Part shown: piece after piece, positions 1-4,954 of the stretch | Layout: each line of letters opens with the position of its first letter | Numbering within the stretch: the stretch's first letter is position 1 | NCBI GenBank assembly: GCA_937959375.1 | Contig: CALGLS010000172.1 | Span: forward strand, 1 to 5,026 | DNA from: an uncultured Saprospiraceae bacterium | Lineage (GTDB): Bacteria > Bacteroidota > Bacteroidia > Chitinophagales > Saprospiraceae | Direction: 5' to 3' | DNA length: 5,026 nucleotides | The notes under the pieces: generated by a model | Told to the model about the DNA's origin: nothing | Databases searched by the model: none | The model's input: only the letters and a program-made list of their open reading frames with translations | Program-made: the position numbers and the translations under genes

Positions 1-89
1 CTTGCTCCGGCGGTTGTTTTTATGGTTATACCAGCTCCAGCGATGGAGGTTGTTTTTAGGAATGATCTACGGTTGATGTGGTTTTTCAT
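1..89 (-). CDS. N-terminus of a Tat-exported protein (partial, runs off the left edge)
   Basis: Reading leftward from the ATG at 89-87, 29 codons plus two bases are open to the window edge. The peptide begins MKNHINRRSFLKTTSIAGAG. It has a twin-arginine export motif (N-R-R-S-F-L-K, residues 6-12) followed by a weakly hydrophobic Ala/Gly/Ile segment, as expected of a Tat signal peptide, so the folded protein should cross the inner membrane through TatABC. In Bacteroidota this kind of leader is found on Gfo/Idh/MocA oxidoreductases, molybdopterin oxidoreductase subunits, sugar-isomerase-like and asparaginase-like proteins. The mature part lies outside the window, so no function can be chosen. 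The ATG follows A-rich DNA with no Shine-Dalgarno sequence. The gene is divergent from the ferredoxin gene. The opposite strand is also open here, but the motif strongly favours this reading. Confidence 0.8.
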   Translation of the reverse strand, partial: MKNHINRRSFLKTTSIAGAGITIKTTAGA

Positions 90-152
90 GATGTTTGTTT
101 AACTAATAAAACTTAAGTTGGGAACAAGTTAAAAGTTGGAAGAAAGGAGTGG

Positions 153-194
153 GAAGTGGGAAGTTGCCCGAGTTATTTGGAAACTTCCCACTTC
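153..194. repeat. 13-bp perfect inverted repeat with a slipped alternative pairing
   Basis: GAAGTGGGAAGTT at 153-165 is the exact reverse complement of 182-194, with a 16-base loop between. The left arm overlaps a 7-bp tandem repeat (GTGGGAA at 149-155 and 156-162), so the right arm can also pair in a second register with AGTGGGAAGT at 148-157. The DNA to its left (121-148) is purine-rich with several AAGTT words. No T-run follows on the + strand, so it is not a standard terminator. On the leftward strand it would lie in the leader or upstream region of the Tat-leader gene. It may be a REP-like intergenic element; its function is unknown. Confidence 0.75.
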
Positions 195-199
195 TATCC

Positions 200-219
200 T
201 CAAGTTGTTCGCAACTTGA
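200..219. repeat. 8-bp perfect hairpin with a TTCG loop
   Basis: TCAAGTTG at 200-207 and CAACTTGA at 212-219 form a perfect stem around TTCG. UUCG is an unusually stable RNA tetraloop, although here it is closed by G-C rather than the most favourable C-G pair. The reverse strand reads CGAA in the loop. It lies 5 bp to the right of the longer inverted repeat and shares its AAGTT/AACTT theme, so the two may be one composite element. No T-run follows on either strand, which argues against a simple intrinsic terminator. Confidence 0.7.
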
Positions 220-458
220 ATTAATAACGTTGGTTATAAAAGCCTCGTAAAATAGAAATTTAATGTGAAACTTGGCAAAATAGAATTAGTCGTATTTTGA
301 AAAAATAGACCTTAGCAAATTGGCTTTTAGGCTCTTTTTGTTTATTATTCATTAGTATTTTACCATTTCACTAATAGTATAAGATTTCATTTTTAGCGCT
401 TAGCGGCTGAATTACAGATACTTAGGCCCTGTTTTAAATTTCATTTAGCGTCTAATAC

Positions 459-489
459 TTGAATATTAGTAGGTATAAAGCTATTTTTG
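459..489 (+). promoter_or_regulatory. Candidate Bacteroidota-type promoter for the ferredoxin gene
   Basis: TTG at 459-461 and TATTTTTG at 482-489 match the -33 (TTG) and -7 (TAnnTTTG) elements recognised by the Bacteroidota primary sigma factor, with 20 bases between them. Transcription would begin shortly after 489 and leave a leader of roughly 90 nt before the ATG at 588. AT-rich DNA gives chance matches to this pattern, so this is a motif-based suggestion only. Confidence 0.35.
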
Positions 490-587
490 CAAAACTGAAG
501 CGAACATAGTAGCTGCTTCTAGCGTTTAAATAAGTGTTTGATGGAATTCTTGGGTTCTGTCTCTTAGTAAATTAAAAAGAAAAAAAT

Positions 588-935
588 ATGGCAATTACAA
601 TAACTGACGAATGCATCAATTGTGGAGCTTGTGAACCAGAATGTCCGAATAATGCAATCTATGAAGGTGGTGTAGAATGGGCGGTGGCTGATGGTACTTC
701 TGTAACTGGTTTTTACATTTTGGAAGGAGGAAAAGAAATTGCTGCTGATGCACAAAATGCACCGGTTGCGGATGATTATTATTTTATCGTAGCCGATAAA
801 TGTACTGAATGTAAAGGATTTCATGACGAGCCACAGTGTGCTGCGGTTTGTCCTGTTGACTGCTGTGTTCCTGATGAGGAACGTGTAGAAACGGATGAGG
901 TTCTTTTAGATCGCAAGGCTCGCTTGCATTTGTAA
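588..935 (+). CDS. 2[4Fe-4S] (dicluster) ferredoxin, Alvin-like
   Basis: This 115-residue protein is a small cytoplasmic electron carrier. The first cluster motif is C9-x2-C12-x2-C15-x3-C19-P. The second is C72-x2-C75-x8-C84-x3-C88-P, where the eight-residue spacer replaces the usual two, as in Allochromatium vinosum-type ferredoxins. In such folds the last Cys of each motif binds the other cluster. About 52 residues separate the motifs, longer than in the classic 55-residue clostridial type. Two further Cys (C92, C93) follow the second motif. The N-terminus, with CINCGACEPECPNNAIYEGG, is typical of ferredoxins widespread in Bacteroidota. Likely partners are 2-oxoacid:ferredoxin oxidoreductases or similar enzymes, but none is encoded here. 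The ATG follows an A-rich stretch (575-586) that probably serves as the ribosome site. The gene appears to be a single transcription unit, closed by hairpins at 950-1015. Confidence 0.92.
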   Translation: MAITITDECINCGACEPECPNNAIYEGGVEWAVADGTSVTGFYILEGGKEIAADAQNAPVADDYYFIVADKCTECKGFHDEPQCAAVCPVDCCVPDEERVETDEVLLDRKARLHL

Positions 936-949
936 GCGTTTAGATAGTG

Positions 950-972
950 GCATTTTAAAATGCTTCTTTTTT
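950..972 (+). terminator. Terminator-like palindrome after the ferredoxin gene
   Basis: The perfect 14-bp palindrome GCATTTTAAAATGC (950-963) is followed by TT and then CTTTTTT (966-972). It can fold with a short TTAA loop, but the stem is AT-rich and weak. It lies immediately before the much stronger hairpin at 973-1015 and could act as a first or backup stop for ferredoxin transcription. Confidence 0.4.
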
Positions 973-1015
973 AAAGCCCAATCAAAATTCTTTGTAGTTT
1001 TGATTGGGCTTTTTT
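973..1015 (+). terminator. Strong intrinsic terminator of the ferredoxin gene
   Basis: A perfect 15-bp stem pairs AAAGCCCAATCAAAA (973-987) with 998-1012 around a 10-base loop, and the right arm runs into six T (1010-1015). This is a textbook Rho-independent terminator for ferredoxin transcription. The left arm is preceded by a T-run on the + strand, so the reverse strand also ends in A rather than T directly after the stem; some bidirectional activity is possible but is not needed here. The sequence TAGTTTTG (995-1002) inside it also matches a -7 promoter element. Confidence 0.88.
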
Positions 1016-1022
1016 CATTTAA

Positions 1023-1036
1023 TGAAGTTGTTTAAA
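1023..1036 (+). repeat. Variant copy of the GAAGTTGTTTTA intergenic repeat
   Basis: TGAAGTTGTTTAAA matches the word found at 2472, 2488 and 3321 except that one T of the T-run is missing. It lies between the ferredoxin terminator and the ATG of the serine hydrolase gene, ending 11 bases before that ATG, so it would be part of the translation leader. It also contains a meaningless six-codon reading frame starting at 1022. Confidence 0.6.
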
Positions 1037-1047
1037 ATCTAAAACTC

Positions 1048-2469
1048 ATGCCAATTCGATTCTTTCAATCTACTGCACTTTTCTTTGTATGTCTTTTGTG
1101 TGTATCTCCTTTTGGCTTTAGCCAAATTAGTAATCTGGATAATTTTATTGAAGGTCAGTTAACTGAACAAAATATACCGGGATTGGCAGCTTGTGTTATT
1201 AAGGATGGAGCGATCGTTTGGGAAGGTGCTTATGGTGTTACTGATTTGGATACCAATACTCCAGTTGATCGTCAAACTTTATTTACGATTGCCTCCTTGT
1301 CTAAGTTAGTGACGGCTACTGCGGTGATGCAACTGGTAGAACAGGAAGCAATTAGTTTGGATGATGATGTCGATGATTATTTAGATTTTGAGATTAGCAA
1401 TCCAAACTTCCCAGCTGAACCGATTACTTTTCGGCAATTACTTAGGCATCGTTCTAGCTTGAAAGATTCGGAATCTTTGTTGTTTGATTCTTGGGTAGAT
1501 GGCGACTCTCCTATTGCATTGGAAGATTATGTTCGAGATTACGTTTCTGTGGAGGGCGATAATTTTGATGCGACTATTTTTAATGATGCTAGTGGACCAA
1601 ATCAAACAACTTGGTATTCCAATTATGGTTTTGCTTTACTAGGTTATTTGGTAGAATCGATCTCGGGAATGCCCTTTCATGCGTATTGCAAAACCAATAT
1701 TTTTGATCCACTTTGCATGGAGCAAACTACCTTCTTTTTTGAAGACATGAATATTGAGCAGTACGCTATTCCGCACAATACTTCTGGTGGCAATCAGATA
1801 TCACTGGGCACTTATTCAATTGCCAATTATCCTGCCGCATTATTAAAAACTAATATTGAAGAATTATCTCGTTTTCTAATTGCTTATACCCAAAGAGGTG
1901 AAATGGATGGTGTTCGTATTTTTAGCGAAAGTTCTGCAGATGCCTTGACTCCTTATGACTTTGAGTCAGCTAATGTTGGTTGGTGGAACGGGACGAGTTG
2001 GACGTACTCTTTTTACTTTCCTGATGAAGCGGTTTGGTATCACGGTGGCTTTATGCCCGGCGTAAGAGCTCGCATGAATTATTATCCGCAAGATTCAACG
2101 GGGATTATTATTTTGACAAATGGTCAGGGGCAGTATCGCTATGTTGAAGATACCCTTCAGTCGTATATTCCTCAATTTTCATCTAGCGTTTCAGACTCAT
2201 TACCTTGTGCAACTATTTCAAGTACTGAAACAATAAGCGATGACGGTAATACCTTTGAGATGCATCCAAACCCGGTAAATGATATCTTGCATTTAAAAAC
2301 GAACGAAGCAAACTGGGAGTATTTCGAAATCAGAAATACTGATGGGAAGTTGGTTAGGCGTTTTGAAAGTAGGTCGACAATTAATTGTCAATCACTAAAC
2401 CAAGGAATTTACTGGTTAATTGGAATTGGAAGCGATGGATTGAGTAGCCAGCGTTTTGTTAAAATATAA
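1048..2469 (+). CDS. Secreted beta-lactamase-family (S12-type) serine hydrolase with T9SS sorting domain
   Basis: The protein has 473 residues. Residues 1-25 form a Sec signal peptide (hydrophobic core FFVCLLCVS, cleavage likely before Gln26). The body, to about residue 375, is a serine beta-lactamase / D-alanyl-D-alanine carboxypeptidase fold. It contains the nucleophile motif S83-L-S-K86 in FTIASLSKLVTA, the Y190-S-N motif in WYSNYGFALLGYLVE, and H332-G-G in place of the KTG motif. These are the three active-site motifs of the family. Residues from about 403 to 473 form a type A T9SS C-terminal domain, beginning MHPNPVNDILHLKT and ending QRFVKI. The protein is therefore predicted to pass the outer membrane and be anchored at the surface or released. 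Members of this family include esterases, D-aminopeptidases, carboxypeptidases and true beta-lactamases; H-G-G rather than K-T-G makes an esterase or peptidase more likely than antibiotic resistance. The substrate is unknown. The ATG at 1048 is chosen because it gives the complete signal peptide. Confidence 0.9.
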   Translation: MPIRFFQSTALFFVCLLCVSPFGFSQISNLDNFIEGQLTEQNIPGLAACVIKDGAIVWEGAYGVTDLDTNTPVDRQTLFTIASLSKLVTATAVMQLVEQEAISLDDDVDDYLDFEISNPNFPAEPITFRQLLRHRSSLKDSESLLFDSWVDGDSPIALEDYVRDYVSVEGDNFDATIFNDASGPNQTTWYSNYGFALLGYLVESISGMPFHAYCKTNIFDPLCMEQTTFFFEDMNIEQYAIPHNTSGGNQISLGTYSIANYPAALLKTNIEELSRFLIAYTQRGEMDGVRIFSESSADALTPYDFESANVGWWNGTSWTYSFYFPDEAVWYHGGFMPGVRARMNYYPQDSTGIIILTNGQGQYRYVEDTLQSYIPQFSSSVSDSLPCATISSTETISDDGNTFEMHPNPVNDILHLKTNEANWEYFEIRNTDGKLVRRFESRSTINCQSLNQGIYWLIGIGSDGLSSQRFVKI

Positions 2470-2501
2470 AATGAAGTTGTTTTAAAATGAAGTTGTTTTA
2501 A
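2470..2501. repeat. Perfect 16-bp tandem repeat filling a convergent gap
   Basis: AATGAAGTTGTTTTAA occurs at 2470-2485 and again, identically and without spacer, at 2486-2501. The array starts on the base after the TAA of the serine hydrolase gene and runs through the stop codon of the oppositely directed lipoprotein gene (2498-2500), so the two copies make up the entire gap between the two convergent genes. There is no hairpin terminator in the gap. Each copy contains the 12-bp word GAAGTTGTTTTA found elsewhere in the window. Confidence 0.85.
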
Positions 2502-3160
2502 CGAACAGCTTTCTCAGGTTCTTTTTGGTAAGGAATTTCATCAGCCACTGATCTAAGTAATTTTCGGGAAAGACTTAGCACTGTATCTTCTGCTGCGACC
2601 GAAACACCATTATTGTATTTCCAGACAGGTCTCTTTTGTCCTTGGTTATGAATTGATATCCGTGCATTTACTTTCTTTCCTTGTTGGTTACCGTTATTAA
2701 ACAATCTACTTACGAAAAAAGTATTCCACTTACTTTTCACTTGATGTACTTCCCCTGATATCACTGCATCTACTCCAAGTATTTCAGCTAATTCTCCTTT
2801 TTTAAACTGTTTGAGGTCTCTGTAAGCAATACCTTTTTCCATTAAAATTTTGTTCGTAACATTGACATGTTGAAAATCAACCGTATACCGATCTTTACTC
2901 ATTACTCTCAAGCAGTAGCGATACAAATCACGTTGCATAACATATGCATCCATTTCTTCATTGTGCTTGAGCGTTTCAATTGTTTCGCCTTTGGGCCATT
3001 TTTTATAATGATTAGAAACATCAAAAGGTATGATAGCAAGGACTTTATCTTGATTACGAGCGTGTTCAAAAGCGGGAGAAGGATAAGCTGCTTTGAAGAA
3101 GGAAGACTGGCAATTAGTGAAGAGGAAAAGAACCAGTGAAAGTTGAATTAAACGTTTCAT
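2498..3160 (-). CDS. Small lipoprotein, CsgG/GNA1162-like (tentative)
   Basis: The protein has 220 residues. It starts MKRLIQLSLVLFLFTNCQSS: a short basic start, a hydrophobic core and Cys17 in a lipobox-like setting, so it is predicted to be lipidated and held in the inner or outer membrane facing the periplasm. Asn at -1 departs from the classic [LVI][AST][GA]C pattern but is tolerated in Bacteroidota. The mature part carries VLAIIPFDVSN near residue 39 and EILGVDAVISGEV near residue 127. This pairing of an early beta strand and a later L-G-[VA]-D-A-V-[IL]-x-G-[ET]-[IV] strand resembles the GNA1162 (DUF799), CsgG and LpoB lipoprotein folds, which are used in export or cell-wall synthase activation. 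That relationship is by eye only, so the role is unknown. The gene converges on the serine hydrolase gene, and its stop codon lies inside the tandem repeat at 2470-2501. It follows the S41 peptidase gene in the same direction after a 267-bp gap, so it is probably transcribed separately; I could not find its promoter. Confidence 0.75.
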   Translation of the reverse strand: MKRLIQLSLVLFLFTNCQSSFFKAAYPSPAFEHARNQDKVLAIIPFDVSNHYKKWPKGETIETLKHNEEMDAYVMQRDLYRYCLRVMSKDRYTVDFQHVNVTNKILMEKGIAYRDLKQFKKGELAEILGVDAVISGEVHQVKSKWNTFFVSRLFNNGNQQGKKVNARISIHNQGQKRPVWKYNNGVSVAAEDTVLSLSRKLLRSVADEIPYQKEPEKAVR

Positions 3161-3313
3161 ATCAGAACTTTGTTTTTTTTGAGATTACGATACGACCTTA
3201 ATTATGTTACATAAATACAAGATAAGCAATTTTGGTGAAAATTGAGATAGTAATGTCATCTGCTTCCCGACAAAAGACGGTTTTCAGCATCCATTGCTTT
3301 TTCTCCAAGGTTT

Positions 3314-3334
3314 ATAAAACTGAAGTTGTTTTAT
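3314..3334. repeat. GAAGTTGTTTTA repeat copy within a short dyad
   Basis: The exact 12-bp word lies at 3322-3333. Here it is preceded by ATAAAAC (3314-3320), the reverse complement of GTTTTAT (3328-3334), giving a 7-bp inverted repeat with a 7-base loop. It sits in the 267-bp gap (3161-3427) between the lipoprotein and S41 peptidase genes, 94 bp past the peptidase stop codon. The stem is too AT-rich to be a convincing terminator. I saw nothing else supportable in this gap apart from a weak 7-bp inverted repeat (TAAACTC near 3358, GAGTTTA near 3397). Confidence 0.65.
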
Positions 3335-3427
3335 TTTGACTAGCAAAAGAAGGGTATAAACTCATAACTGTTCAACACAATCTTCTATACGAAACAAGAG
3401 TTTACCAACCCAAAAGCATGTTTAATG

Positions 3428-4936
3428 TTATTTTTTTGCTTCAAATTTTTTGATCAAATCGATCGCTGCTTCCATTTGAGTATCTACTCCATTGAGGTAG
3501 TCTTCCAAATTCTTAGGAACGATAATGTCAGGTACAACACCTTGCAAAGGACTTTGCAAATCAGCTCTAACATTATAATCAAAGCGAACGACAGGAATGC
3601 GAACATTAAGTTTGGAATGCTTTAGTTTAGATATGTGTGAACTTCCAGCGGAAACAATGTGATAACTACCTCCAGCCTCTTCACCTAAAAGAATCGCGCG
3701 ATCATTCGATTTTGCGAAAAGCGAAAACGTACAAGCGGCAGAAAACGAACCTTCATTAATCAACACAATGATCGCTCCGTCATACCCCCATTTCTTTTTT
3801 ACTCGATATCGCTTTCCTGAATATTGACGGAAACGAAGGTGATCTTTTTTCTTTCTAACCCCTCTTAAAAAATAGGAAAACTTATTGCCGAACGAAGCAT
3901 CACTTTTGTAATATTTACGATTGAGTCGCGCTTCATGAACCAACAAAAATCGCTCATCGTAAATATACTTTTGCAGCTGTACCACATTGTTTACAATTCC
4001 TCCTGGATTGTTGCGCAAGTCGATAATAAGATGCTCGGTTTCATTGGCTTTTAATGTTTTAAAAACACGTTTTAACCGCTTACGAAATCCCATCTGAAAG
4101 GGATCAAATTTTGTACTAGTAAAACGATTAAGGTCCAGTATCGCGACGTGCTCCATATCTTTAACTGGACGTAGCTTGAAGGCACTTACTGGGCGTAACT
4201 TATAACGTTCCATAATCGTTTTTGTCATCTCTGGGACTGTCTTTCCTGCGATTCGAATATCAACGATTGAATCCTTTTCAATTTGCCTTACTTTGAGATC
4301 AAAAGAATCTCGTTCTCCATAAAACATTTGATAGGCTAATCGAAAATTCTTAAGCGCGTAACTCCTTTTACCCGCTTGATTGTTGCCATCCGACCCCAGA
4401 CCTAGTTGACTTAATTTGTTTAGAATTGTTTGGATCGGTTCCTCATTGATTTCAAGTAGTTCGCTTTTGGGAAGTATGTAGACGGTGTCGTTACTCATGT
4501 TTCGACGAATCAAAACCTTATCTTCTACTTCAACAAAATGCAAAGGAATTAGACCTTTAAACTTTGGTTTGTTTAAAAACTTGGGTTTCTTTTGAGTATA
4601 AACATTAAACCCGGTGTGACCACATTTTAGTGAATCAATAAGTGGCGCTATCTGTAATAGGAAATCAATTCGATCTAGACGATCAGGTAAGTTATTACGA
4701 GTTTCCTCAAAAAGCTGTTCGAGGTTTGCAGTGCTTTCATAAAACTGAAGTCCGGGGTGAATCTCCAAAATATCTTCTTCTAATTGCTTCAGATCACTTA
4801 GCATTTGAGACTTGCTCAATAGCTGTGCTTTTCCTGTTTGGTAACAGCAAATAAACAATAGGATGGTTAATAACAGTTTCTGGTGCGGATTCAAATGCTG
4901 TTTCAATTTCAGTTTAATTGGGAATCTCAATTTCAA
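3428..4936 (-). CDS. S41-family peptidase (tricorn/IRBP-like branch), probable TTG start
   Basis: The protein has 502 residues from the TTG at 4936. A basic N-terminus, the hydrophobic core LLLTILLFICCY (residues 21-32) and QTGKAQ form a Sec signal peptide with cleavage near residue 38, so the enzyme acts outside the cytoplasm. An N-terminal helical part holds C-G-H107-T, matching the conserved [DC]-G-H-T segment of the family. A PDZ-like stretch with LLEINEEPI follows near 160-168. The peptidase core starts with LIIDLRNNPGG (303-313). The nucleophile is probably Ser399 in INEGSFSAAC, followed by LLGEEAGGSY (416-424) and PLQGVVPDIIVP (463-474). No Lys stands about 25 residues after Ser399, so the Ser/Lys dyad of CtpA-type enzymes is absent. 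Family members usually read SAAE where this one has SAAC. No ATG or GTG occurs between the upstream stop (4952-4954) and Met45; starting at Met45 would delete the signal peptide. TTG at 4930 or 4906 is also possible. It is probably an operon partner of the gene ending at 4955. Its substrate is unknown. Confidence 0.88.
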   Translation of the reverse strand: MKLRFPIKLKLKQHLNPHQKLLLTILLFICCYQTGKAQLLSKSQMLSDLKQLEEDILEIHPGLQFYESTANLEQLFEETRNNLPDRLDRIDFLLQIAPLIDSLKCGHTGFNVYTQKKPKFLNKPKFKGLIPLHFVEVEDKVLIRRNMSNDTVYILPKSELLEINEEPIQTILNKLSQLGLGSDGNNQAGKRSYALKNFRLAYQMFYGERDSFDLKVRQIEKDSIVDIRIAGKTVPEMTKTIMERYKLRPVSAFKLRPVKDMEHVAILDLNRFTSTKFDPFQMGFRKRLKRVFKTLKANETEHLIIDLRNNPGGIVNNVVQLQKYIYDERFLLVHEARLNRKYYKSDASFGNKFSYFLRGVRKKKDHLRFRQYSGKRYRVKKKWGYDGAIIVLINEGSFSAACTFSLFAKSNDRAILLGEEAGGSYHIVSAGSSHISKLKHSKLNVRIPVVRFDYNVRADLQSPLQGVVPDIIVPKNLEDYLNGVDTQMEAAIDLIKKFEAKK

Positions 4937-4942
4937 TATTAA

Positions 4943-4954
4943 GAAGTTGTTTTA
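4943..4954. repeat. GAAGTTGTTTTA repeat copy in the ribosome-binding region of the S41 gene
   Basis: This exact copy of the 12-bp word begins on the base after the upstream gene's stop codon and takes up 12 of the 18 bp before the TTG start of the S41 peptidase gene. In the direction of transcription it reads TAAAACAACTTC, contains no Shine-Dalgarno sequence, and its TAA is the in-frame stop that bounds the S41 reading frame. Confidence 0.75.

Larger units (their letters stand above)
90..587. other. Divergent intergenic region with two hairpins and a candidate promoter
   Basis: This 498-bp gap separates the leftward Tat-leader gene from the rightward ferredoxin gene. Bases 121-220 hold two inverted repeats, listed separately. 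Bases 240-450 are AT-rich; I found no convincing gene, RNA gene or terminator there. That stretch does contain three loosely spaced AAAATAGA/AAAATAGAC words at 249, 277 and 302. A candidate promoter for the ferredoxin gene lies at 459-489. No promoter for the leftward gene could be recognised. Confidence 0.6.

Noticed and set aside
1..102. Rightward open frame ending in TAA at 100-102, coding a hydrophobic peptide
   Set aside because: The opposite strand codes a clear twin-arginine signal peptide with a good ATG; the rightward peptide has no recognisable motif.
564..824. Leftward 86-codon open frame
   Set aside because: It is antisense to the ferredoxin gene, whose cysteine motifs are unmistakable; its own product is a low-complexity Phe/Ile/Ser-rich peptide.
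1022..1042. Six-codon frame MKLFKI before the serine hydrolase gene, and MKLF frames in the tandem repeat
   Set aside because: These arise automatically because the repeat contains ATGAAGTTGTTT; there is no sign of attenuation or a leader-peptide structure.
1048..2469. Antibiotic-resistance beta-lactamase (AmpC-like)
   Set aside because: HGG replaces KTG, the protein carries a T9SS sorting domain, and the family is mostly esterases and peptidases.
2470..2501. CRISPR array
   Set aside because: The units are only 16 bp, directly abutting with no spacers, and no cas gene is present.
2867..3139. Rightward 90-codon open frame
   Set aside because: It lies wholly inside the lipoprotein gene on the other strand and has no family features.
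3256..3294. Leftward 12-codon frame (MDAENRLLSGSR) preceded by GGAG-like sequence
   Set aside because: It is too short, has no family resemblance, and nothing besides a weak purine stretch supports translation.
3425..3625. Rightward 66-codon open frame
   Set aside because: It is antisense to the conserved C-terminal part of the S41 peptidase.
4642..4854. Rightward 70-codon open frame
   Set aside because: It is antisense to the N-terminal part of the S41 peptidase and has no recognisable features.
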